Of a stretch of DNA of 35,963 nucleotides, positions 14,729 through 22,990 are shown one piece after another (position 1 is the stretch's first letter; every line of letters starts with the position of its first letter). The stretch comes from Oscillospiraceae bacterium. Lineage in GTDB: Bacteria; Bacillota; Clostridia; Oscillospirales; Oscillospiraceae. The translations under genes were made by a program, and so were the position numbers. The stretch lies in contig JAFTGE010000118.1 in the NCBI GenBank assembly GCA_017458085.1, positions 1 to 35,963 on the forward strand, in the 5' to 3' direction. The notes under the pieces are model-generated. The model was not told the DNA's origin. It worked only from the letters and a program-made list of their open reading frames with translations, and ran no database searches.

Positions 14729-15043
14729 GTGATAGGAGAACGCTTGGCCGAAATAAGGAAGGATCACGGCGATACGCAGAGATCGCTCGCGGAAAAATTG
14801 AACGTCGTTCACTTCACCGTCTCCAGCTGGGAGCAGGGAAAAAGTGAGCCAAATCATGAAATGTTGGTCAAAATCTGTCGGCTTTACCATGTTTCTTCCG
14901 ACTACCTGCTTGGATTGTCCGATGTCGATCCCGCCTACGTACGCAGCAAAATTGACGCACTCTGCAGCGAGGATCAGGCGTTTCTCAAGGAAGTTGAGAC
15001 CTTCCTGCGCTGGCGCCGCAGCCGTACGAAGCCGCTCCGATAA
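14729..15043 (+). CDS. XRE-family transcriptional regulator
   Basis: A 104-residue protein with an N-terminal helix-turn-helix of the Cro/CI type: IGERLAEIRKDHGDTQRSLAEKLNVVHFTVSSWEQGKSEPNHEMLVKICRLYHVSSDYLLG covers residues 2-62 (helices separated by the VVHFTVSSWEQG recognition segment). The remaining 40 residues are a charged helix that may mediate dimerisation. GTG at 14729 is chosen because AGAGGTGA lies 5 nt before it; GTG at 14720 would overlap that site. It is divergent from the glycan module and could regulate it, but no operator was identified. The metabolic GAPDH gene downstream is on the opposite strand. Confidence 0.88.
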   Translation: MIGERLAEIRKDHGDTQRSLAEKLNVVHFTVSSWEQGKSEPNHEMLVKICRLYHVSSDYLLGLSDVDPAYVRSKIDALCSEDQAFLKEVETFLRWRRSRTKPLR

Positions 15044-15161
15044 AGAAGCCCGCTGTTCCTCCGGCGCGCCGTCTGTAGCACCGGGATATTGAAGGCGCCG
15101 CCCCCTACAAGCAGATTCGTTTCTTTCGCTTTGGCAACTTATGCAGCAGCACACTGGACGA

Positions 15162-15245
15162 AAAGGGGCTGCCTCAAAGCGCAAACAACCCCGTCAATCC
15201 GAGAAAAAATGGCCGCAAATGCGGCCATTTTTTCTCGGATTGACA
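15162..15245. repeat. Palindromic intergenic element, copy C (one-ended)
   Basis: A shortened relative of the elements at 1084 and 17670. It keeps one end (GGGGCTGCCTCAAA, 15166-15179) and a greatly extended hairpin: perfect 24-bp arms 15194-15217 and 15222-15245 with loop AAAT. The opposite terminal repeat is missing. It lies between the XRE gene and the GAPDH terminator; the rest of 15044-15161 shows nothing recognisable. Confidence 0.8.
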
Positions 15246-15269
15246 AATTTGGACTTTATCTACACATTA

Positions 15270-15303
15270 AAATCCCCGAAAGGAAAACCTTTCGGGGATT
15301 TTG
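15270..15303 (-). terminator. Terminator of gap gene
   Basis: Perfect 15-bp arms (15270-15284 and 15289-15303) with a 4-nt loop; the stem ends in TTTT on the minus strand. It lies 19 bases past the gap stop codon. Confidence 0.9.
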
Positions 15304-15321
15304 ATTTGTTTTATGAACGTC

Positions 15322-16353
<1,032 letters not shown>

Positions 16354-16436
16354 TTATATCCTCCATTAAAATAAAGTACTATATAGATGGCGTCTCCGTT
16401 TGCGTCCGAAACGAAAACCGCTTTCATAGCTTCCCC

Positions 16437-16466
16437 ATAATAACATATACTATTGTCAAAAATCAA
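16437..16466 (-). promoter_or_regulatory. Possible gap promoter
   Basis: Minus-strand -35 TTGATT (16461-16466) and -10 TATTAT (16437-16442) are 18 bp apart, about 80 bp before the gap start. A TTGACA at 16454-16459 has no -10 at proper distance. Confidence 0.4.
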
Positions 16467-16540
16467 GCACTCAACGCCCTTATTATTCCCCAAAAAGTGC
16501 CGAATTTTTTCATCATTCGCGGTTTTTTTCACCGGGATTA

Positions 16541-16569
16541 TTGTTCATTTTGTCCAGACTTGCTATAAT
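16541..16569 (+). promoter_or_regulatory. Promoter of histidine kinase gene
   Basis: An extended -10 (TGCTATAAT, box at 16564-16569) lies 17 bp after a weaker -35 TTGTTC (16541-16546), some 40 bp before the start codon. Confidence 0.65.
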
Positions 16570-16606
16570 ATTGAAATCAGAAAAAAGCTTCAGGGAGGTT
16601 TCCGCC

Positions 16607-17668
16607 ATGATTCAGATTTCCGCCGAGCTGCTTGCTCTTTCCTCCGAACCCGCTCTGCTCTCCCGAAACGGGAAGGTCCTATTCGCCAACGCCGCGGCCT
16701 GCCGTCTGCTGGGCCAGGATTGTACCGGAAAGCCCCTGCATGCGGTTTTGGGAAAGGAAATCGCAGGCGTGCAGGCTTCTTCCTTTGTCGGAGAAGTCGT
16801 TGTCGCCGGGCAGAAGCTCCTTCTGCGCGTCAATTCCTGCGACGGGACGCGGGCCTTTTTCCTTTCTGTCTGCCAGCCGGTCGACGAGGGTGTCAACGAC
16901 GCCTTCCTGTTTTATCTGCGCAGCAGCCTGATGGACATCAATCTCTCGCTGTCGGTACTGCGCACCCGTCTGGAGGCAGCTCGCAACACCGAGCCGCTGG
17001 AGACTGTACGTGCGCTTTCCCGAAGTTTCTTCCGCCTCAACCGCGTGCTCATCAACGCGACTGTCGTGCGCGACGTCGAGGGAAACGATATCTGCTTCCA
17101 GCCGCAGCCGACGGACCTTTCCGCCCTGCTTCACGCCGTGGCCGACTCGGTGAGCCTGTACTTCCCCGCCTTTTCCCTGCAGGTGCAGGCGCCGGAGTCC
17201 CTTGTTATCCCCGCCGACAGCACACTCCTGAGATGCCTACTGTTCAATCTCATCTCAAACTGCATCCGCCACGCCGACGGCTGCCAGAACATCAGCCTGA
17301 ACCTGCGCGATACCGGTGAGCGCGTTCTGCTCTCCGTTTCCGACGACGGCCGCGGCATCCCGCCCGAGGCCATGCCGTACGTTTTTGAACGCTATCGCCA
17401 CGGATTTGAGTTGAAGGACGCCGGGGCCGGCGTGGGCCTGGGCCTGACCGCGTCGCGGGAGATTGCCCACCTGCACGGCGGCACCTTGCTGCTTGAAAGC
17501 CGGGAGGGCTTGGGGACGGCGGTGCGCGTATCGCTGAGCAAAAACCCGCGGCCGATCCATCCGCTGCTTGAAGCGCGGCACGCCTATGTTTCGGAGCTGG
17601 ACGATCTGACAACAGGGCTGGCTGACTGCCTGCCGGACTACTGCTTCGGCGAACAGTTTATGGATTGA
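16607..17668 (+). CDS. Sensor-kinase-like protein with HATPase domain, phospho-acceptor His missing
   Basis: A 353-residue soluble protein. Residues 5-95 resemble a PAS domain (NGKVLFANAAACRLLG). Residues 100-150 are a helical region in the position of the dimerisation and phospho-transfer domain. A complete GHKL ATPase follows: N box LFNLISNCIRHA (212-223), G1 DDGRG (246-250), F box YVFERYRHG and G2 GVGLGL (275-280). There is no histidine anywhere between residues 46 and 175, so the usual H box is absent. A 40-residue tail with several Asp, Cys and Leu residues follows the ATPase. No membrane helix and no response regulator is adjacent. ATG follows GGGAGG. It may be a pseudokinase, a GHKL ATPase with another output, or a regulator of a distant kinase. 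Confidence 0.85.
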   Translation: MIQISAELLALSSEPALLSRNGKVLFANAAACRLLGQDCTGKPLHAVLGKEIAGVQASSFVGEVVVAGQKLLLRVNSCDGTRAFFLSVCQPVDEGVNDAFLFYLRSSLMDINLSLSVLRTRLEAARNTEPLETVRALSRSFFRLNRVLINATVVRDVEGNDICFQPQPTDLSALLHAVADSVSLYFPAFSLQVQAPESLVIPADSTLLRCLLFNLISNCIRHADGCQNISLNLRDTGERVLLSVSDDGRGIPPEAMPYVFERYRHGFELKDAGAGVGLGLTASREIAHLHGGTLLLESREGLGTAVRVSLSKNPRPIHPLLEARHAYVSELDDLTTGLADCLPDYCFGEQFMD

Positions 17669-17669
17669 A

Positions 17670-17872
17670 AAGAGGCTGTCTCAAAACGCCTGATCCCGTC
17701 ATTGCGAAGCCCCGCAAGGGGCTGTGGTGTACACCCTGCGGGTGTGTTTGCCCCGCGGGTACAATCCGTTTTCCCTCTGTAAGAGACGGATTCCCACGCA
17801 AAAATGGCCGCATATGCGGCCATTTTTGCTCGGAATGACAGGCGGCTGGTTTCCGTTTTGAGACAGCCTCTT
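17670..17872. repeat. Palindromic intergenic element, copy B
   Basis: A 203-bp element with perfect 18-bp inverted ends (17670-17687 and 17855-17872), lying in inverse orientation to copy A at 1084-1247 and closely similar over its length. The 14-bp internal hairpin (17798-17811/17816-17829, loop ATAT) has a stem sequence that differs from copy A at paired positions but keeps full pairing. A 34-bp stretch (17728-17761) containing a small GGGTGT palindrome is absent from copy A. It lies two bases after the kinase-like gene and ten before the convergent nucleoside kinase. Confidence 0.88.
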
Positions 17873-17882
17873 ATATTCATTG

Positions 17883-18815
17883 TCAGTATTCGTAGATGCC
17901 GCCGCCGATGAATTCGCGCACCAGCGAGTCGCCGGGTACGATCGACGCGTCAATGTCGCCAAACAGCTGCAGCGCCGGGAGCACCTGGCGCAGCTCCTCA
18001 AAGCGCTCGATCCCCTCGGGGACGGACTGGAACAGCTTGGTGGCCGTCTGGTTATACACCGCAGGCTCGTAGGCCAGAGAGGTGTCAAAGCGGAAGTCCG
18101 CCTTCTCCTTGAAGGGGGAAATATACAGCCGCTCACCCCGGCGGACATTGGCCCACATGGTCATGGTCTCCTGCGGATCGGAGCCGCGGAAGTTATAATC
18201 GCGCACCAGGCGGCGCACCAGACGGAACCACGTCCGCTTGAAGACCACGCTGCCCCCAAACTCCACGTCGCTGCGGGCAGAGACATAGAGCTTGAATGCC
18301 TCCGGGTGCAGGTCGGTGATCATGCCGTTGAGCGCATGGATGCCCTCAAAAATGACAACCTCGTCCGCCTTGAGCTTGAGGGACTTGGACGGCTCCTGCA
18401 CACGCATGCGGCGGGCAAACTCGTACTTGGGCACATAGATGCGCCTGCCCTCGGAGAGCATGGAAAAGTGTCGATTCAAAAGCTCCATATCCAGGCACAG
18501 CGGGGATTCGAGATCCAGCTCCCCGTCGTCGGTGCGCGGGGTGGTATGGTCAATGGTCTTGAAATAATCGTCCATGGCCACATAGTGGGAGGCAACGCCC
18601 CGGCGCTCCAGCTCCTCGGCGATCTTCATGGAAGTGGTAGTCTTGCCCGAGCCGGAGGGACCCGACAGCAGGACAATCGGACTGTTCTTCCGGTTGGCAA
18701 TGATGCGCTCGGCAGCCTCGGCCACGCGGCTCATATACACAGCGTCGCACTCGGCCATAAACTCCTTGGGGTCGGCCACGGTTCTGAAATTGATATCGGT
18801 CAGCTGGTAGGCCAT
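17883..18815 (-). CDS. Uridine kinase-like nucleoside kinase
   Basis: A 310-residue P-loop kinase of the uridine kinase/phosphoribulokinase family. The Walker A motif GPSGSGKTTTS lies at about residues 51-61, followed by VAMDDYFKTIDHTTPRTDDGELDLESP (substrate-binding Asp and Tyr) and the Walker B-like VIFEGIHALN (about 154-163), with YVSARSD and RRLVRDYNFRGSDPQETMTMW in the lid region. Such proteins phosphorylate uridine or a related nucleoside; in Clostridia many copies carry an extra N-terminal TGS domain, which is absent here and leaves a 45-residue N-terminal helix region. It follows hemZ by only 4 nt and is co-transcribed. The nucleoside substrate is not proven. Confidence 0.88.
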   Translation of the reverse strand: MAYQLTDINFRTVADPKEFMAECDAVYMSRVAEAAERIIANRKNSPIVLLSGPSGSGKTTTSMKIAEELERRGVASHYVAMDDYFKTIDHTTPRTDDGELDLESPLCLDMELLNRHFSMLSEGRRIYVPKYEFARRMRVQEPSKSLKLKADEVVIFEGIHALNGMITDLHPEAFKLYVSARSDVEFGGSVVFKRTWFRLVRRLVRDYNFRGSDPQETMTMWANVRRGERLYISPFKEKADFRFDTSLAYEPAVYNQTATKLFQSVPEGIERFEELRQVLPALQLFGDIDASIVPGDSLVREFIGGGIYEY

Positions 18816-18819
18816 GGGA

Positions 18820-20301
18820 TCACTCCTTTAAAAAATCAGTATAGAAAGCGACGATCTTCTCTTTTTCCCGGCAGGTCTCGTCAATCTGGGCAATGTACTC
18901 CTGCGGGTACTTGGGGGCCATGAGGCGGATGTTCCGCCCGGCGTCGGGACGGATCAGCTTGGTGGAACCGCCGCCGCCCATGGCCAGGATGCTGCGCAGC
19001 TCCTCCATAATGCAGATGTTATACAGGTTGACCGTATCGTCCTTTTCCCAGCCCACATTCTCAAAGCCGCCGGACATGAACTTCTGACGGTACAGATAAT
19101 ACGGCGCATAGCCCACCGCGGTCAGCCGGGAGCCGGCATAATCCAGCATCGCCGCCACCTCCCGCGCACCGGGTACGGGCGTTTCCTCCACGGTGATGCG
19201 CGAGCCCTTCTTGCGCGCCAGCGTATGGATCGTGATATTCTCCGCGCCCAGAGTGAGCACCTTTTCCAGGGTGTTGCGAAAGCCGGCGGTATTGTCCCCG
19301 GGCAGTCCCGCGATCAGATCCATGTTCACCGCAAAGCCGCCCACCGCGCGCACCTTATCCAGCGCGGTCACAATGTCGGCCGCGGTATGACGCCGCCCGA
19401 TCAGCTCCAGCACCCGGTCGCTCATGGTCTGGGGGTTGACGCTGAGCCGGTCGACCCCGTGCGCGCGCAGCACCCGCAGCTTTTCCTCCGTAATGGTGTC
19501 GGGCCGCCCGGCCTCTACCGTGTACTCCCGCAGCGCCGAGAGGTCAAACTGCTCTTCCAGCACGGTGCACAGGCGGTCCAGCTGCCCGGCGGAGAGCGTC
19601 GTAGGCGTTCCGCCGCCCATGTAGACGGAAACAGGCCGGAGGCCGAGCGTGCGCACCGCCTCGGCTGTGGCGGCGATCTCGCGCTCCAGCGCCTCCAGGA
19701 AAGGCGCAATGAGCTTCATGCTCTTTTCCACCGACTGGCTGACAAAGCTGCAATACGCGCAGCGTGTGGGACAGAAGGGTATGCCCACATACAGGCACAC
19801 GTCCTTGTCGCCCAGGGAAGCCTCCGCCCGCATAGTCTGCCGCGTAGTGGCAAGGCACAGGGCAGCACGCTCAGGACTGACGTCATAGTCAGAGATGAAG
19901 CGGCGCACCGCCGTCTTCTCGTCCAGACCCCCGGCAATCAGCCCCGCCAGAAGCTTGCCTGGCCGCACCCCGGTCAGCGCGCCCCAGGCAGGCTTGGATA
20001 CGCCCGCACGCAGCGCGGCCTTGTAGATGGCGTTTTTGATCAGACGCTGGCAGACACGGTCAACAGCGAGCGCATCCGGCATGGTGCCGTTATCGGCACG
20101 GGCGGCCCCGCGGAAGCTTGAGCGCCCCTGTACCAGCAGGCAGCTGGCGCTGGTCACAGCCTCGCCGCGGCTCAGGCGGATCTCCATGCGGTTGCCAGCC
20201 GGCGCCCCCGCCGGATACTCGGGCCGCTCCTCCGGGAACAGGGTCAGCAGCATCTGCTCCACGGCATATTTATATTCGTGTCCGTACAGGTAAAGCCTCA
20301 T
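18820..20301 (-). CDS. hemZ: Coproporphyrinogen dehydrogenase HemZ (radical SAM)
   Basis: A 493-residue radical-SAM protein. The iron-sulphur motif CPTRCAYC has the three cysteines at about residues 177, 181 and 184, followed by MGGGTPTTLSAGQLDRL (SAM-binding GGGTP) and a VEAGRPDTITEEKLRVL strand-helix pair, then RLSVNPQTMSDRVLELIGRRHTA. The long N-terminal domain starting MRLYLYGHEYKYAVEQML is typical of Bacillus-type HemZ. HemZ-like proteins convert coproporphyrinogen III to protoporphyrinogen IX without oxygen, or act in heme trafficking as HemW relatives do; in an anaerobe without visible heme genes the actual role is uncertain. The start MRLYLYG at 20301 is preferred on family alignment and an upstream GGAG. 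Confidence 0.88.
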   Translation of the reverse strand: MRLYLYGHEYKYAVEQMLLTLFPEERPEYPAGAPAGNRMEIRLSRGEAVTSASCLLVQGRSSFRGAARADNGTMPDALAVDRVCQRLIKNAIYKAALRAGVSKPAWGALTGVRPGKLLAGLIAGGLDEKTAVRRFISDYDVSPERAALCLATTRQTMRAEASLGDKDVCLYVGIPFCPTRCAYCSFVSQSVEKSMKLIAPFLEALEREIAATAEAVRTLGLRPVSVYMGGGTPTTLSAGQLDRLCTVLEEQFDLSALREYTVEAGRPDTITEEKLRVLRAHGVDRLSVNPQTMSDRVLELIGRRHTAADIVTALDKVRAVGGFAVNMDLIAGLPGDNTAGFRNTLEKVLTLGAENITIHTLARKKGSRITVEETPVPGAREVAAMLDYAGSRLTAVGYAPYYLYRQKFMSGGFENVGWEKDDTVNLYNICIMEELRSILAMGGGGSTKLIRPDAGRNIRLMAPKYPQEYIAQIDETCREKEKIVAFYTDFLKE

Positions 20302-20445
20302 GACGCTCCGACTCTCCGATAAGCTTCTGATGTAGATGTTTATTATACCAGAATCCAGCCCCGATAGCAATGCTCAAAAGCGGCGATTTATCCGTTCCAC
20401 CCAGAGGCTCGAAATTCCCTCCAGCCCGCATGACAGGCGGGAAGA

Positions 20446-20468
20446 CGAAAATTTTTATAAAATTTTCG
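20446..20468. repeat. AT-rich palindrome before CarD promoter
   Basis: Perfect 10-bp arms CGAAAATTTT/AAAATTTTCG around TAT directly precede the -35 box of the CarD-family gene. It may be an UP-like element, an operator, or a terminator stem reading out of the hemZ side. Confidence 0.5.
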
Positions 20469-20469
20469 C

Positions 20470-20499
20470 TTGTCAATTATCCCCTTTTTGTTGTATTAT
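20470..20499 (+). promoter_or_regulatory. Promoter of CarD-family gene
   Basis: The -35 TTGTCA (20470-20475) and -10 TATTAT (20494-20499) are 18 bp apart, 35 bp before the ATG. The AT-rich palindrome at 20446-20468 sits just upstream. Confidence 0.65.
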
Positions 20500-20533
20500 A
20501 TAGGTGTAAGTAATAATATAGGGGATTTGTGTG

Positions 20534-21031
20534 ATGTTTTCGGTCGGAGATAAAATCATATACGGAGAAAACGGCGTCTGTACCGTTGCAAAGATCGGCC
20601 CGCTGGAGATGAGCGGCGCCAGTGCGGACAAGCTCTATTATTATCTGGAGCCTCTGGTCGGCACCGGCGTATACTACACGCCGGTGGACTCCGGCGCCTT
20701 CATGCGCCCGGTGATCAGCCGCGATGAGGCCGAGGCGCTGATCCTTGCCATTCCCTCCATCGCCCCCGCCATTTGCCATGACAACCGCTTCAACCATGTC
20801 GATGCTTTTTACAAGGAGCTGTTCCGGCAGCACAGCTGCGAGGCGCTGGTTGCCATCGTCAAGGGCCTGCACGAACGCATGAGCGAGAAGAAAACCAAGA
20901 GCAGCCGCGCCGAAATCACCATGAAGCGCGCCAAGGACATTCTGCACGGTGAGCTCTCCATCGCCCTGGATATGGACCTGGGCGAAGTGGAGTCCTATAT
21001 CGCAGACCGCCTTAAAGCTGCGGCTGAATGA
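20534..21031 (+). CDS. CarD-family transcriptional regulator
   Basis: A 165-residue protein. The N-terminal RNA-polymerase-interacting Tudor-like domain spans about residues 1-60 (MFSVGDKIIYGENGVCTVAKIG ... LEPLVGTGVYYTPVD), followed by a helical C-terminal domain that in CarD contacts DNA upstream of the -10 box (SSRAEITMKRAKDILHGELSIAL near residues 122-144). CarD-type proteins bind the beta subunit of RNA polymerase and modulate promoter opening, often of rRNA or stress genes. ATG 20534 is preferred to GTG 20531 from the distance to AGGGG. It is a single-gene unit closed by a long terminator; related CarD/CdnL proteins are common in Clostridia. Confidence 0.93.
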   Translation: MFSVGDKIIYGENGVCTVAKIGPLEMSGASADKLYYYLEPLVGTGVYYTPVDSGAFMRPVISRDEAEALILAIPSIAPAICHDNRFNHVDAFYKELFRQHSCEALVAIVKGLHERMSEKKTKSSRAEITMKRAKDILHGELSIALDMDLGEVESYIADRLKAAAE

Positions 21032-21035
21032 CACC

Positions 21036-21085
21036 GACATAAGACTGACCCCCGCGGACTTTTCCGCGGGGGTCAGTCTTATGTC
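21036..21085. terminator. Bidirectional terminator, 23-bp perfect stem
   Basis: Arms 21036-21058 and 21063-21085 are fully complementary with a 4-nt loop. It separates the convergent CarD-family and P-loop genes and probably serves both. Confidence 0.85.
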
Positions 21086-21099
21086 GCGACGCCGAAAAC

Positions 21100-21513
21100 T
21101 CAGCGAAGGTATTTCTTGATCGCTTCGGGGCATTTCTCCCGGTCGGAGCTCATGGAGATCACAAAGTCGATCTTCTCCCGCTCGGCAAAGGCGTCGAGCC
21201 AGGCGATGAAATCGACCAGCGCGGCCTCCTCGCGGTTATTGACCAAGCCGTAGAAATTGTCGACGAAGAAATGCGTAATGTCGTAGTTGCCGGCATGGAT
21301 ACCGGAGATAAAGCCCTTGAGCAGCTCATAGCTGCCGATGCCGTAGCTGCCGGCGTCAATGAGGCGGGCCTGATAGGGAATGTCGTAGGTAAGCTTGCGC
21401 TCCTTCTCAATGACGACCACATCGCCGGTCCCCTCGACGACGGCCTTACACACGAGACCCACCAGCTCCTTCGTCTTGCCGGAACCCTTCAGACCCATGA
21501 TAATGCTGACCAT
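21100..21513 (-). CDS. Small P-loop NTPase of unknown function
   Basis: A 137-residue soluble protein with a Walker A motif at the very N-terminus, IMGLKGSGKTKELV (about residues 5-18), an acidic Walker B-like strand ending FFVDNFYGLV (about residues 83-92), and an IDFVISMSSDREKCPEAIKKYL ending. It is built like the minimal ATP-binding core of a RecA- or thymidine-kinase-like fold, but lacks the cysteine zinc site of thymidine kinase. No partner domain is visible. ATG 21513 follows AAGGAG by 10 nt; GTG 21522 would lie too close to that site. Its promoter is unclear. I do not recognise a characterised family and give no function. Confidence 0.8.
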   Translation of the reverse strand: MVSIIMGLKGSGKTKELVGLVCKAVVEGTGDVVVIEKERKLTYDIPYQARLIDAGSYGIGSYELLKGFISGIHAGNYDITHFFVDNFYGLVNNREEAALVDFIAWLDAFAEREKIDFVISMSSDREKCPEAIKKYLR

Positions 21514-21714
21514 AACGATCACACTCCTTAGATTGAAAATTGGTGAAGCTTTCTTAGCTTTAGCTTACCATCTTTCCCGCCGACGCGCAAGAGTCCAGTT
21601 GTAAACCGCAGGTAAATTTTTTCACTGGCTGGACAGTTCTCTATGCCTTTGTATAAGATCGTTTGCCCATTGTCATTGGTTCCTGAAATCGCGCTCCATT
21701 CCGCCCTTTCTTTG

Positions 21715-21743
21715 TTGACGGAACCGAAAAGCTATGCTAAAAT
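21715..21743 (+). promoter_or_regulatory. Promoter of dehydratase-type operon
   Basis: The -35 TTGACG (21715-21720) and -10 TAAAAT (21738-21743) are 17 bp apart, with the expected start near 21750 and a leader of about 50 nt. The rest of 21523-21714 shows no recognised element. Confidence 0.8.
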
Positions 21744-21800
21744 TCAGACAGTATTTGTGCAATACGACCGTATCAGAAATATTGAAAAGAGGTGTGCTGC

Positions 21801-22988
21801 TTGAAGGATCTAAAGCATTTGATCTACTTTGAGAATCTGCTTCAGGACGCGCAGAACGAGCTGGTCACCAAGGCCGTGGACGAAGGTATGTACGCGTTGG
21901 GTTACAACTGCTACTACGTTCCGGAGACGCTGCTGAACCTGCCCGGCTGCTTCTCCTCGCGTCTGAGAGCCCCCCGCTGTGTATCCACCGATGTGGCCGG
22001 ATACTACATGACCAACCGCACATGTCCCTATGCCCGCTCGATTCTGGAACGCGCGATCGAGGGTGGGTATAACTACCTCAACGCCCTGTTCGGCTCGGAG
22101 TCCTGCGCAACCATGGAGCGTATGGAGGAGCACTTTGCGCTGCTCAAGCCGGTCAAGAACGACAAGTTCTTCACCACCATCATCGACCCGCCGATGAAGG
22201 GCGACGAAAACAATCTCACGTACTACAAGGTGCAGCTGCGCACCAAGGTGCTCGAGCCTCTGCACGAGCACTACGGCATCGACATCTCCGAGGACGCGCT
22301 GCGCGCCGCCATCGATGACCACAACGAGATCAGCCGCGTCATCACCGCCATCGGTGAGCACCGCAAGGCCGACAATCCCAACATCACCGGCTATGAGTTC
22401 CACGTGATGCAGCTGGTCAGCCAGGTATGTCCCCACACCATGATCCTGCCCTATCTGCAGGAGACGCTGGAGGAACTGGAAACGCGTGAGCCGGAGCCGA
22501 AGTTCCCCTTCCGCGCCCGCGTCGCCCTGGTCGGCTCGGAGATCGACGATCCGGAGTTTACCAAGCTCATCGAAACCTGCGGCGCCATGGTCGTGGCCGA
22601 CCGCTACTGCTATGGCAGCTTCCCCAGCCGTGAGCAGATCGAGATCCGTGACGGCGAGAGCGCCTTTGACGCCATCTGCCGCCACTACCTGCACTGGAAC
22701 CAGTGCCCGCGCTTCATGGACGGCATGAAGATCGACCAGCGCCACCATGAGGTGGAGCGCCTGATCCGGGAGTTCAAGGCGGACGGCGTGATCTTCGAGA
22801 ACATGAAGTTCTGCGAATTCTGGAGCTATGAAAAGGTCCTGTCCAACCACATCTTCACCAATGAGCTGCACATCCCCTGCTGCACCATTGAAAAGGAATA
22901 CGCCCTCGGCGCCGTCGGCCAGCTGCGCACCCGCTTCCAGGCCTTTATCGAGTCGCTGGAGATCAAGCAGATTCAGGGAGGGAAATGA
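21801..22988 (+). CDS. 2-hydroxyacyl-CoA dehydratase/benzoyl-CoA reductase family, small subunit
   Basis: A 395-residue protein of the HgdB/BcrB fold. It has several conserved cysteine-containing turns: LPGCFSSRLRAPRC (about residues 47-60), MTNRTCPYAR, FGSESCATMERM, RYCYGSFPSR and MKFCEFWSYE, some of which should ligate an iron-sulphur cluster. Family enzymes remove water from (R)-2-hydroxyacyl-CoA, or reduce aromatic CoA esters, after one-electron activation by an ATP-driven activator. TTG at 21801 is chosen as start because AGAGG is 8 nt upstream; GTG 21792 lies on that site. It overlaps the next gene region by tight spacing (2 bases between this stop and ATG 22991). No ASKHA-type activator gene is in the window. 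Substrate unknown. Confidence 0.85.
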   Translation: MKDLKHLIYFENLLQDAQNELVTKAVDEGMYALGYNCYYVPETLLNLPGCFSSRLRAPRCVSTDVAGYYMTNRTCPYARSILERAIEGGYNYLNALFGSESCATMERMEEHFALLKPVKNDKFFTTIIDPPMKGDENNLTYYKVQLRTKVLEPLHEHYGIDISEDALRAAIDDHNEISRVITAIGEHRKADNPNITGYEFHVMQLVSQVCPHTMILPYLQETLEELETREPEPKFPFRARVALVGSEIDDPEFTKLIETCGAMVVADRYCYGSFPSREQIEIRDGESAFDAICRHYLHWNQCPRFMDGMKIDQRHHEVERLIREFKADGVIFENMKFCEFWSYEKVLSNHIFTNELHIPCCTIEKEYALGAVGQLRTRFQAFIESLEIKQIQGGK

Positions 22989-22990
22989 GA

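Noticed and set aside
21100-21513. The P-loop protein as activator ATPase of the neighbouring dehydratase-type enzyme.
   Set aside because: Known activators are ASKHA-fold iron-sulphur proteins with a bridging cysteine cluster site; this protein has a Walker A P-loop, is too small and lies on the opposite strand.
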